Below are positions 44,527-53,674 of a stretch of DNA of 64,000 nucleotides, piece by piece; within the stretch, counting starts at the first letter, position 1; each line of letters starts with the position of its first letter. Location of the stretch: the NCBI GenBank assembly GCA_963734295.1, contig CAVTGS010000010.1, positions 118,348 to 182,347 on the forward strand. The letters are read 5' to 3'. The DNA comes from JAEUMW01 sp963734295. GTDB lineage: Bacteria; Pseudomonadota; Gammaproteobacteria; Burkholderiales; JAEUMW01. The notes under the pieces are model-generated. The model saw only the letters and a list, made by a program, of their open reading frames with translations, was not told where the DNA came from and searched no databases. Both the position numbers and the translations under genes were made by a program.

Positions 44527-45225
44527 CTAGTAGTCCTGATGCGGCCCGACCATGGCACCGCGGAAAGTGGCCGCTCCCCGAGACGCAGCCGCGCCGCGCG
44601 AAGCAGCTGCCCCACGGGACGCGGCAGCGCCTCTACCCGCTGCCGCGCCGCGGGAGGCCATCTCTTCCTGATAGTCGACCATCGATTCGAGCAGAAGCTG
44701 CTGGTAGTTGTCGATCTCGATGTCCAGGCACACCGCCAGATCCTTCTTGTCAACTGGCCAAAAGAATATGTCGTCAGAAAAATGCCAGTCGCGCGCTTCG
44801 ACCCCAGTCTTCTTGGTCGTGTAGGCAACGCGCCCTGTCGCCTCGGCACTTTGAGGTTTCGCGAGGGGCGGCTCGCCCGCCCCTTTGGCGACGGGTGAAC
44901 CCGGGCCGAAGACCAGGAAGAGGAGCGGGCGCGGCAACTGGTAATAGTGACCCTCGTAGGAGAAGCTGTAGATCCTGGCGAAAATCTGATCGATCGCTTC
45001 TCCGTTGGCGGCACGCTGCCTTCGGAGTGTGCGTTCGATACGCCTGGGCGGAATCGGGAGATCGCTGCCGGGGGCGGGGGCTTGGTAGGCGACGAAGTCG
45101 TCCTCCATGCTTTCCCGGACGTACTTGAGGCTGTTGAACGGCTTCCCGAATAACCAGATTCGAGTCGACTCGAAGAAGGTCTCGAACGTGTCAAAGACCG
45201 GGTCGGTATCAAAGGGAAAGGTCAT
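44527..45225 (-). CDS. Protein with C-terminal RGAAAS hexapeptide repeats, candidate YcaO-TfuA substrate
   Basis: I do not recognise this 232-residue protein. Residues 1-188 are acidic and soluble-looking, rich in aromatics ('FETFFESTRIWLFGKPF', 'YSFSYEGHYYQLPRP', 'DWHFSDDIFFWPVD'), with no signal or membrane segment. From residue 190 the tail is six hexapeptides beginning at R192, 198, 204, 210, 216 and 222: RGAAAG, RGAAAS x3, RGAATF, RGAMVG, then PHQDY. ATG 45225 follows GGGGG. It is the last gene after cyclase-ycaO-tfuA-peptidase. The layout (long leader-like part plus repeated tail) fits a repeated-core RiPP precursor, but this is only inference; a structural or scaffold protein is also possible. 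Confidence 0.6.
   Translation of the reverse strand: MTFPFDTDPVFDTFETFFESTRIWLFGKPFNSLKYVRESMEDDFVAYQAPAPGSDLPIPPRRIERTLRRQRAANGEAIDQIFARIYSFSYEGHYYQLPRPLLFLVFGPGSPVAKGAGEPPLAKPQSAEATGRVAYTTKKTGVEARDWHFSDDIFFWPVDKKDLAVCLDIEIDNYQQLLLESMVDYQEEMASRGAAAGRGAAASRGAAASRGAAASRGAATFRGAMVGPHQDY
44545..44652 (-). repeat. Coding repeat: six hexapeptide units
   Basis: Six consecutive 18-base units encode RGA-x-x-x. The DNA units are not identical: Arg is written CGC, AGA, CGT or CGG, Gly GGC, GGG, GGA or GGT, and Ala GCG, GCA, GCT or GCC. The protein repeat is therefore better preserved than the DNA repeat. Confidence 0.8.
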
Positions 45226-45314
45226 GGGAACCCCCTTTTTTGGAAGGACGGCGCTGTTACCCAATCATCGTACCCCCGCGCGGCCTGGCCTGTCCACGGG
45301 CGCCATGCTCAGAA

Positions 45315-46595
45315 TCATAACCCCGTGTGCCGCGCCCTGTTCATCCGTTCGCTGAAGGCGCGGGCCGAGCTTCGGAACGGTACCTGGATGCCGCGCCACA
45401 TCAGGGACTCGACCAGGCTGTTCCTGCCGATACCACCGAAGAGCTCGCGGTCGGCAGAGAGCATGGCTGCCGCGACCTGACCGAAGGTCAAATCCCACGC
45501 GACCCTGCGCCACGCATTCGCGAGGCAGCGACCCATGTAGTCCCGAGCGTCCAGCAGCGCCGCTTTGAACGCATCGTCACGCCCCGCGTAGGCCTGATCG
45601 AAGCCGGCCTGAACCTCGTCGCCCGGTGCCGTCTCGAGCTGCCGTGAAATGTCGTCGAGCTCGCGACTGATCAACCCTTCCTGCACCAGAATTTCCTGGA
45701 AAACTTCCACCAGCGTGTCGAACACGGCTCCGGTGAGCGGCAGGCCCATGGCGTGAATCTGCGGATACGAGAGCGCCTCGACCGGGGCACTGAGATCCGG
45801 TACGTCGCCGAGCGTGAGGGAGTGACTCGCGAGCCGGATCTGCTGGGTCTCCGAGAGCTCGCCGATCCGGTTGAGTTCGTTCGGCAGGTAGATGTTGCCG
45901 CGCGTGTTGCGCAGCAGGCGATCCACCACCGAGTCGAAGTGCAGCACGGCAACCATCGCCACGCAGTCCGCGGCCGACTCGTGGAAGGCGACGTGCTGCG
46001 CGCTCACGCGCCCGGCAGGTGGCACGCCGAGCAGCGAGTAAAGAAAGGCGTGCCCGAGCTCGTGGGCGAGCACGTCGAAGTTGAGACAGAACGGCTGAGG
46101 GTCCGCCGCACCCGGTCGGGCGTCACCGGCCTCGATGAATCCGTAGCCGCAGTGCGCGTTGTTCCAGATAACGCGGGGAATGAGCTCGAGTCGCGGGTAA
46201 TCGTTCGCGAAGTGCCACGGAATCGCGCCGCCGAAGTACCTCTCCCACACGTCCAGCACAAACCGCATTGTCGCGTACATGTGCGCGGCCATGAACTCCC
46301 GGCTGCCGGGGTCGAGATGGTCGAAGTGGCCGTCGGACCGGGGCTGTGCGGGCGGGTGTGCCGGACCCTCGTAGGGTGGCAGGTACGGAAAGTCATACGG
46401 CATTTCCTTGCCGATGGCATCGACCACGTACATCCGGTCGTCGGCAGGACCGGGCTTCACGGACCCCGCCACCGGCGACACCCATACCGTCTCGGGGCCG
46501 TGTATGGACGAGAGGACGGGGGGCTGCGGATACAGGCGGAAGCGCGTGCCCATCGCCCGCAAAGCCTGACGCCTGTAGTGTGCTGCCGAGATCAT
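45315..46595 (-). CDS. Gluzincin-type zinc metallopeptidase in YcaO-TfuA operon
   Basis: A 426-residue protein without an obvious signal peptide. The zinc motif HExxH is 'VLAHELGHAFLYSLLG' (residues 178-182 = HELGH), and 'AFHESAADCVAMV' 24 residues later offers the third ligand Glu206, the gluzincin arrangement of M4-like peptidases. The chain is shorter than M4 proteins and the rest is not recognisable. Start ATG 46595 lies 20 bases after tfuA; the ATG at residue 15 is an alternative. In this operon it could cut the modified peptide or its leader; that is inference. Confidence 0.75.
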   Translation of the reverse strand: MISAAHYRRQALRAMGTRFRLYPQPPVLSSIHGPETVWVSPVAGSVKPGPADDRMYVVDAIGKEMPYDFPYLPPYEGPAHPPAQPRSDGHFDHLDPGSREFMAAHMYATMRFVLDVWERYFGGAIPWHFANDYPRLELIPRVIWNNAHCGYGFIEAGDARPGAADPQPFCLNFDVLAHELGHAFLYSLLGVPPAGRVSAQHVAFHESAADCVAMVAVLHFDSVVDRLLRNTRGNIYLPNELNRIGELSETQQIRLASHSLTLGDVPDLSAPVEALSYPQIHAMGLPLTGAVFDTLVEVFQEILVQEGLISRELDDISRQLETAPGDEVQAGFDQAYAGRDDAFKAALLDARDYMGRCLANAWRRVAWDLTFGQVAAAMLSADRELFGGIGRNSLVESLMWRGIQVPFRSSARAFSERMNRARHTGL

Positions 46596-46614
46596 TCCGG
46601 AGTGCCGTGGAGTT

Positions 46615-47940
46615 TCAAGTCGCAAGCTGTGGTGGCTCGGGGACGCGGTCCTTGCTGCGGTGGTGCTCGCGGTACACATACTCCGCGAACAGGGCACGAT
46701 GAAATTGCGCCAGATCGCGGTACCCCAGATTCCCCGCCCAGCCGCCGAGATCGTCGGGCATTTCCTGCCGCGCCACCTGCGAGAAATACCAGTCCCGCAG
46801 CTCGAGCAGCTGCAGCTCGGAAAAGTCCGCGACCTCCGGCAGGCGCAAGGTTGCCAGACACCGCTGCTTGTCCATGGCACGTTCGTGCAGGCACTCGTGC
46901 TGTCCGTCTGCTCTGACCAGTGCGAGGAGCTTGCGCTCGAGCAATGCCTGCGGTAACTGCGCACGCAGCCGCTGTAATGCCTCGCGCCGCGCCGCCTGCT
47001 CCAGGTGCCCTGCGCCGATGGCAGCACCCAGCTCGACAGCGCACATTGCAGCCTCGGCATCGGACGCCGGTGAATCCGTGCCGACCAGCGCGTCGAGCGC
47101 CGCCCGCCGCATCGAGGCGAACCGCACCGCGTCCAGGCGCAGCTCGTCGAGCACCGCAGTCTCCGCCGGATCGATGATGGTCGCTGGCTGCAGCGCGGAC
47201 ACTGCACGCTCCCAAAGCGTCGTGTGCGCGAAGGCGAAATCCGCACGCGCCGGCGGCGGCTTCGCCGCGAGAAATTCGCGCATCGCCTCGAGCATCGCGA
47301 TCGCGTCCTCGCGCTTCTGGTTCACCCGTCCCGACGGCAGCCAGCGTTCGAGGGCAGCCAGCTCGCCCTGGGGGAGATTCCCGGTCTGCCCGCGACGCAG
47401 CAGTTGCGCGAAGCTGCGATCGGGAAAGAATGCGCTCTTTGCCATTGCGACCAGGCGCGAACGGGTATCGCCGCTGATCACGCCGGCGTCCGCGGCATCG
47501 TCGAGCGTGCGGCGAATGTTGACCAGCGCCTCCGATGCGGCAACATATCCGCTTTCCGGCGGGCCGTGCACGACGCAAACCTCGTCGTCATCCTCGAACG
47601 CCTCGTCGCCGGACGCGCCTAGTACACCGGCACGGTAGGCTTCAAAAATACGGCCCACGCCGCGCATGCCGAAGGGCGCCAGCTCGGCCGCGCGGAGCGC
47701 CCCCATGCTGGACGCCCCGAACACATGGATACCCTCGCGAATCGCCCACAGGATCTCCTTGTGCCAGACCGCGGGCGACCATTGGAAGTAACCGTCGATC
47801 AGACCTATCGCCTGCGGTGTCAGCAACGCGACGGCGCGGTATACGTCGCCGTGCTTGGCTGGTGGTAGATAGACCCCGTCCAGCACGGCGCGTGCATCGG
47901 CGACGGCGAGCGTCGGCCCGACGAAGACACAGACGTTCAT
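46615..47940 (-). CDS. tfuA: TfuA-like protein
   Basis: A 441-residue protein with the TfuA core in residues 1-200: 'MNVCVFVGPTLAVADARAVL', 'GLIDGYFQWSPAVWHKEILWA', 'VFGASSMGALRAAELAPFGM', 'GVGRIFEAYRAGVL' and 'EVCVVHGPPESGYVAASEALVN' (in part). TfuA proteins assist YcaO enzymes that make backbone thioamides. The C-terminal 240 residues are helical and less conserved in appearance. ATG 47940 overlaps the ycaO stop (ATGA). Confidence 0.9.
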   Translation of the reverse strand: MNVCVFVGPTLAVADARAVLDGVYLPPAKHGDVYRAVALLTPQAIGLIDGYFQWSPAVWHKEILWAIREGIHVFGASSMGALRAAELAPFGMRGVGRIFEAYRAGVLGASGDEAFEDDDEVCVVHGPPESGYVAASEALVNIRRTLDDAADAGVISGDTRSRLVAMAKSAFFPDRSFAQLLRRGQTGNLPQGELAALERWLPSGRVNQKREDAIAMLEAMREFLAAKPPPARADFAFAHTTLWERAVSALQPATIIDPAETAVLDELRLDAVRFASMRRAALDALVGTDSPASDAEAAMCAVELGAAIGAGHLEQAARREALQRLRAQLPQALLERKLLALVRADGQHECLHERAMDKQRCLATLRLPEVADFSELQLLELRDWYFSQVARQEMPDDLGGWAGNLGYRDLAQFHRALFAEYVYREHHRSKDRVPEPPQLAT

Positions 47941-49244
47941 GCCCGAGACCGCGCCGCGCGCTTTGCACGCGGCCCCGGAGCGTAGTCGCCGGTCGCATCC
48001 TCCATCACGCCCTCGAGTCCGGGTACGACCACACGCGCGACGGGGATCCCAATCGCATCCTTGGCGAGGTCCACCGAGATGACTTGCGTGACGCCGGCCG
48101 TGCGCAGGCGCGCGAGAAGCCACCGCAAGTCGCCTTCCAGCGTCGGCGAATCGAAGTTGGGCACATGCGCGAAGGAGCGTTCGGGAGTCGACGGGCTCGC
48201 CAGCAAGCCTTGGCAGAACGCCTGACGTCGACGCCGATGGCCGGCCTCCCAGGCGTGCGCGGGATAGTCGTCGCGGGCCCCCGAGATGTAGGTGTTTCGC
48301 GCCTGCGCCGCCTCGGTGAGCGCGCGCAACAACGCCACGCTACGCGCTGGATGGCAGCCGGCACCGAACTCGGGGTCTGCGTACTCGCCGTCGCGTTCCG
48401 TGACCAGACACACGAAGCTGGCAATGCCGATGTCGGTCGTCGTCTCCCACACTCCGACCGCAAGATTTGCTGCCGCGAATCGCGCCAGCACGGACTGGCA
48501 ATCGGCATCGTCGATCGTCCCCGGATCGATCAGGCGCTGCGCGCGAGCGCGCGGTGTTTGCAGTTTCCAAAGCGTGGTTGCGTCGCGCTCCACCACCTCG
48601 CACAGCCCGTGGCTGATCGCCTCGCCGGGATGATTGCCGGAAGCAAGCCCATTCGTATTGGCCTGAAAACAGCCGCTCCCGGGCGGCAGCGGCAGCGTGT
48701 AGTTGGTGCTGACCAGCTCGAAGGGGAGCCAGACCGCGTTACCACCGAGCAAGTCGCTCCCCTCGATCCACAGCAGTGCGAGGTCGCGCGAAAACCTGTT
48801 GCCGGCCGCCAAGGGTAGCTGCGTCACGTCCGCCACGCGGTGCTCGCGCCGCATTTCCTCGAGGCTCGCGAGCTTCAGGGGCTTCAGGATGTGCTCGCCG
48901 TGCCAGACTTCGACTGCCTCCATCACGCCGGAGGCTCGCGCTGCCTCGAGGGTCAGCCCTTTGCCTTGCGATACCGCGATGGAACGGGCGTTCGGCCGGC
49001 AGACCATCACCACCGGGATGCCCGTGCGATCGAGGCCGGTGACGTTCGCGATGCGCGTGATCCCCATCGCCGGGAGCAACGGCCGGAGCTGCGCCAGCGT
49101 TTCCTGCGGTGCACGGGTGCGATGGGTGCCGAGGAAGTAGCGCTTCGGCGTCTCCTCGCGCGCGCCGGGCCAAGCTTTCTCGCCCGCAGGTGCTGCGTGC
49201 ATCGCGCCGAGCATGGTCGCCGCGGCTGGTGAGGGATCGCTCAT
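47937..49244 (-). CDS. YcaO-domain ATP-dependent peptide-backbone cyclodehydratase/thioamidase
   Basis: YcaO enzymes phosphorylate amide oxygens to form azolines or, with TfuA, thioamides. The 435-residue protein shows the three ATP-binding regions: 'ASGVMEAVEVWHGEH' (105-117), 'HGLCEVVERDATTLW' (212-226) and 'RALTEAAQARNTYISG' (307-322). The C-terminus has no PxPxP end, the mark of azoline-forming YcaO proteins, and no E1-like partner or dehydrogenase gene is near. With TfuA next to it, thioamide formation is the likelier chemistry. ATG 49244 overlaps the stop of the cyclase/ATPase gene. The substrate is unknown; see the repeat protein at 44527. Confidence 0.92.
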   Translation of the reverse strand: MSDPSPAAATMLGAMHAAPAGEKAWPGAREETPKRYFLGTHRTRAPQETLAQLRPLLPAMGITRIANVTGLDRTGIPVVMVCRPNARSIAVSQGKGLTLEAARASGVMEAVEVWHGEHILKPLKLASLEEMRREHRVADVTQLPLAAGNRFSRDLALLWIEGSDLLGGNAVWLPFELVSTNYTLPLPPGSGCFQANTNGLASGNHPGEAISHGLCEVVERDATTLWKLQTPRARAQRLIDPGTIDDADCQSVLARFAAANLAVGVWETTTDIGIASFVCLVTERDGEYADPEFGAGCHPARSVALLRALTEAAQARNTYISGARDDYPAHAWEAGHRRRRQAFCQGLLASPSTPERSFAHVPNFDSPTLEGDLRWLLARLRTAGVTQVISVDLAKDAIGIPVARVVVPGLEGVMEDATGDYAPGPRAKRAARSRA

Positions 49245-52200
49245 GCTGGCATTTCGAGGAGGGCACGCGCTTCGATCAGGTCAGGCGTGTCGAAGCCTTG
49301 CGTGAAAATCTCATACACCGGACGAAGGATCGAGACTGCCAAGGCGGGCTCGCCGTCGGCGCCATGCAGTCTCGCGAGGCTGACCGCGGCGCGCAGCTCG
49401 AGCGATCGTGCTCCCTGGACACGGGCACACGTCATCGCCTCGCGAAAGCAGTCGGCAACTTCTGCGCGGTCCCGACCCAGCGCGAGCAGCAACTCTCCCC
49501 GACGGCGATGCAGTTCCGCGTTCCAGTAGACAATCCCACCGCGCTCGGCATGGGCGAAGCCGTCCGCCACGGCACCCAGACCCTCCTCATGGCAACCCGC
49601 CCGTCCGCATACTTCGGCAAGCATTTCGTAGTAAAGAGAAAAGTCCTCGGGCGTTCCCGCGTCCTGCTCGGACGCCAGTGCTTTTTGCATCTCGTCGATG
49701 CCGCCCTCCACATCGTCGAGAAGCGCCCGTGCCCAGCCGCGAAAGAACGCTCCCTTGGCCAGATGGTCGCGCAGGTGTTGCTCCGTCGCGTACGCTAGGA
49801 GCATGTCTGCCCAGCGCGACACCTCCACCGCGTCGCGCCTGAACTTGTGCAGCACCAGCGCATAGTCGAGCGCGTGCACACGACTGCCGACGTGCGACAG
49901 ATCGTCGGCCCACTCGATCGCCAATCGTACCTGCTCCACCGCTTCGTCCACCCGGCCGACGAGCCAGAACGAGAGCGCCCGCTCACCCAGCGCGCAAACC
50001 TTGGCGTCGTGACCCCCGTACATGGTCGAGTGCGTCCGATGGACGTCGGCATCATAAGCCTGCAAACCGGCATCGACATGGCGACAACACTCCTCGTGCG
50101 CGCCGAGCATGTAAAGGGTGGCCCACTGACCGTGATGCGCCTGCAGCAGCGACGCGGAATCGCCCAGTTCCTCGGCGAGACGGAGCAGGGCATCCGCTCG
50201 CTCCCGCCCGGAACGATGATCCATCGACGCCCGCCACCAACCCCAATGTGCCGCGAAGTGAAGGACGGACTTGGGAAGTTCTCGGCAAAGATTCAGCGCG
50301 CGCGCATACACTCGAGCCACTTCGGGGGTGCCTGCGCCCTCCGCCATGATCAGCGCCGGGCCGAGAGTGAGGAGCAGTTCCAATTCCCGGCGGCTCCGCT
50401 CGGCCGGATCGGCAATCAGGGAGATCAACTCGATGCCACGGCGCAAGTGGCCGATTGCCTCGGCATACTCGGACCGCGCACTCGCACGCTTTCCCGCCGC
50501 GAGCCAGTACAGCACGCCGAGACTGGCATTGCCAGCCGCCGTCCAGTGATGTGCGACCAGTTCCGGCGCGTCCTGCGTGATCTGCGCAAACTGCTGTTCC
50601 AGCACTTCTGCGATGCGGGCGTGCAACTCGCGTCGCCGGTTGCGCAGGAGCGTTTGATAGGCTGCTTCCTGCAAGAGCGCGTGTTTGAAGGCGTAGCTCT
50701 CGCCCGTGGCGGATGGCTCGGCGTAAACGAGCCCTGCATGCTGGAGCGCTCTCAGTCCCTGACGCAGCGCAGACTGGGGAAGTGACGAAATCGCTTCGAG
50801 GAGGGAGTAGTCGAACTCCCGGCCGATGGTGCTCGCAAGCTGCGCGACGTATTTCGCCGGTCCCAGTTGGTCGAGGCGCGCCATGAGCGAGTCCTGCAAC
50901 GTCGATGGAATCGACAAGGCAGGCCATTCGGACTCGGGCGCACCGCTGCTCGAGTGAGCGTCCGACGGTCGTGCGCCGAGCACCGCGCGCGTCAGTTCCT
51001 CCAGAAAGAGGGGAATGCCGTCGGTCTTCCTGACCAACTGCTCGATCAGCGCTCGCGGCATCGTCCGAGCTTCACCGGCCACACGCTCAACCAGGCCGTA
51101 AGCGAACTCCTGTGGCAGCCGCTGCAATACGCACCGCCGGACATGGGATGCGTTCCACGGCGGCTTGTAGTCGGGCCGAAACGTGAGGATGACGAGGACC
51201 GCCTTGGCCGCGACGAAGGGAACCAGTTCGGAAAGGAACTCCTGGGTGGTGGGATCCGCCCAGTGCACATCCTCGAAGACGACGAGGACGGTATCGTCGG
51301 TCGTGCGGGGCCGCATCAGGCGCGTCAGCAGTTCGAAGGTCAGCTTCTTCTGCAGCGGTGCGCTCATGTCCGCCAGCGCACCGCTGGATCGACGACCTCG
51401 ATCGAAAGCAGGGCGGCCAGCAGCGGCAGGTCCTTCCGCGTTGCCGGTGATGGATGTGAGCCAGTTCGAGAGCTTGCCGAGCTTGCTCGACTGCGGTTCC
51501 TCGCGGGAGAGGGCCACCGCGTTTTCCAGATGCTGAATCAGTGGATGCAGCGCACGGTTCACGAACTGCGGCGAACATTGATATTGGAGGCACCGATGCG
51601 AAGCGACCCCGATGCGCTCGCGCAGCGCTTCGACGAGACGCGACTTGCCGATGCCTGCCTCACCCGCGAGCAGGGCAACGTGGCCGCGGCCCTGACTGGC
51701 GCAACCCCACAAGTCCATGAGCCACGCCAGATCGTCGCCGCGGTCAACGAGGGGGGTGAGTTGTGCCAGCCTGGCTGCCAGGAAGCGGCTATCGCTCGCG
51801 CGCGCGGCTGCCACCCGCCAGACCTGAACGGGCGCCTCGAACCCCTTGAGATCATGCAGGCCGAGATCTTCGAAGGCAAAGTGCCCGCCCACCAGATTGC
51901 GGGTGCTCGCAGCGACCACGACCATATTCGGTGCGGCCAGTGTCTGCAACCGGGCCGCGAGGTTGGGGGCCTCGCCCAGCACGGCTTCCTCTTGCGCGGC
52001 CCCTTCGCCGATCAGGTCGCCGACGACGACGAGACCGGTCGCAATGCCCACGCGAATCGCCAGCGGCAAGCCGCCTTCGAACGGAGCGCCAAGCCCGGCG
52101 ACTGCCTGCACCATGCCAAGACCCGCGCGCACGGCACGCTCGGCGTCGTCCTCACGAGCGACGGGGAAATCCGAACAGGACCAGCATGCCGTCGCCCATG

Positions 52201-52535
52201 TACCGCGAGATCGTACCTTTGAACTCATCGACGACCGCGACGCACGCAGCCTGGAAGGAGCTGATGACATCGCGGAATTCCTCCAGGTCCAACTGATTGG
52301 CGAGCGCGGTAGAACCGACCAGATCGCAAAAGAGAACCGTGACCTGCCGCCGCTCGGGCGCAGAGAGTCGGGTTGTGGTCTTCTTCGGAAGCACAGTCCC
52401 GCCCTGCAGTGGAACGCCGCAGCCACCACAAAAGCGAAAGCCGACGGGATTTTCGAATCCGCATGCCGGGCAGGCCGACAACTCCGGCAATAAGGATCGA
52501 AGCTTACTGTCTTCGCTCACCACGGCTCCTGCCAT
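49241..52535 (-). CDS. Class III nucleotide cyclase-ATPase-TPR regulator, apparent frameshift
   Basis: When the frame is repaired this is about 1,097 residues: a zinc ribbon ('CPACGFENPVGFRFCGGCG'), a class III cyclase domain ('VTVLFCDLVGSTALANQL' and 'YMGDGMLVLFGFP' with the metal Asp residues; 'GEAPNLAARLQ' with the Asn/Arg of the active site), an AAA/STAND-type ATPase ('LLAGEAGIGKSRLVEAL', 'VVFEDVHWADPTTQEFL') and a long TPR-like C-terminal half. The break is one extra C in a CCCC run (52163-52166 on the plus strand). The stop overlaps the ycaO ATG, so it belongs to that operon and may sense the signal that turns it on. ATG 52535 is preferred; 52607 is possible. Confidence 0.8.
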
Positions 52536-52798
52536 GACTGTCACGGTGCGGTTCGAGAACCGGCCGATTGCAACCTCGGGATGGGCACGAGAACGCGGTC
52601 TCCCCATCGCTGTCCCGGCGAAAATCTACTCCGAACGGAAATAGGTGGCCAGTGCCTGGCCGGACATGCGCGGTCAGTCCGACGCGCAATCTCGGGTTTC
52701 GCTCGGGCGTGATCCGCTGCCCAGCTGACGAGGATGACAGAACGGTGTGAAACGACGAGCACGGCACAACGCCGCCGCGATGGCGGCGTGCCGTTTCC
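52536..52798. other. Intergenic region upstream of the cyclase-ycaO operon
   Basis: This stretch should hold the promoter of the minus-strand cyclase-ycaO-tfuA operon, but I see no convincing -35/-10 pair. Only the hairpin near 52762 stands out. Confidence 0.4.
52762..52793 (-). terminator. GC-rich hairpin after the Crp/Fnr gene
   Basis: A 7-bp stem (cgccgcc / ggcggcg, loop about 5) is extended by a 5-bp stem (cggca / tgccg) across a 3-base bulge, 6 bases after the regulator stop. There is no T run, so termination here is uncertain. Confidence 0.4.
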
Positions 52799-53383
52799 TC
52801 ACCACGCCGGCGGCAGCGGCTTCTTGAGGACGATCTGCCGTTCCCGGACCTCGAGGTAGCCGCCCTGCGTGAGGTCCTTCAGCAGGCGGCTCACCATTTC
52901 GCGCGACGCGCCGACGCGCTCGGCGATGTCCTGATGGGTGAGCTTCTCGGCGACCATCCGCACCCCGTCCTGGTCGATGGCGAGCTCGTCCAGCAAGCGC
53001 GTGACGCGACCGTACACGTCGAGCAATGCGAGATTCTTGATGTTGGCAGTCGCCCGCCGCGCGCGCCGGATGACCTTGGCCAGGATCTCGAAGGCTATGT
53101 CGGGATCCTTGGCGATGTGCTCGCGCAGAGCGTCGCGGGTGACGATCGAGCAGGTGGTCGGTTCGAGGGTGATGACCGAGGCCGAACGCGGGCCGCCATC
53201 GAGCGCCATCTCTCCCACGAACTCCCCCGGACCGTGGATGTCGAGCACGATCTCGCGCTCGTCGTCCCCGGTCGCGAAGACCTTCACCCGGCCGGAGAGA
53301 ATGATGAAGAGCGTGTCGCCGCGGTCGCCCTCCTGGACGATGACGACGCCCTTGCGAAAGGTCTGAATGCGGCCGCGCCGCAC
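52799..53383 (-). CDS. Crp/Fnr-family regulator, Dnr/NnrR-like
   Basis: A 194-residue regulator: cyclic-nucleotide-type sensor fold ('GDTLFIILSGRVKVFA', 'GEFVGEMALDGGPRSASV') and a winged helix with recognition part 'ERVGASREMVSRLLKDL'. The E-x2-S-R residues match those that read TTGAT half-sites in FNR. Only one cysteine is present, so it cannot carry the FNR iron-sulfur cluster; Dnr/NnrR-type heme or NO sensing is more likely. GTG 53383 is the visible start, but the open frame continues upstream about 30 codons without a good start. It lies beside nirE and nirS. Confidence 0.82.
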   Translation of the reverse strand: MRRGRIQTFRKGVVIVQEGDRGDTLFIILSGRVKVFATGDDEREIVLDIHGPGEFVGEMALDGGPRSASVITLEPTTCSIVTRDALREHIAKDPDIAFEILAKVIRRARRATANIKNLALLDVYGRVTRLLDELAIDQDGVRMVAEKLTHQDIAERVGASREMVSRLLKDLTQGGYLEVRERQIVLKKPLPPAW

Positions 53384-53674
53384 GAGCTCCTCGTGGGCCG
53401 CACGCGCAGGAGGAGAATCGGCCGGGACGGCGGTTGCCTTGTCGTGCTGAGGGGTAATGTTCGTAGGCTCCCCGCGAGCGAGGCTCGACGCTCGGCCTCC
53501 CTGGCGGAAGCTCCGGAGCTTCTTCCGAAAGAAGCGGACGAGCCAGACGAAGTGTAAAGGCTGCCGGCGGGGCCGTACACCACGAGTTGCGCTGCAGAAT
53601 CCCTCGCGGGTGCGGCGGCAGTGTTACCCGCCGCTCTCGCCATGTGCAATCGCGTCGCGGACTGTCGCGGCGCT
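53384..53674. other. Intergenic region between the two regulators
   Basis: About 290 bases between the Crp/Fnr gene and the LuxR-type gene. The first 100 bases may encode the true N-terminus of the Crp/Fnr protein (in-frame 'HDKATAVPADSPPARAAHEEL'). I see no other gene, box or terminator. Confidence 0.4.

Noticed and set aside
44545..44652. CRISPR-like or simple tandem DNA repeat
   Set aside because: The units are in frame, differ at silent sites and have no spacers; they are coding repeats.
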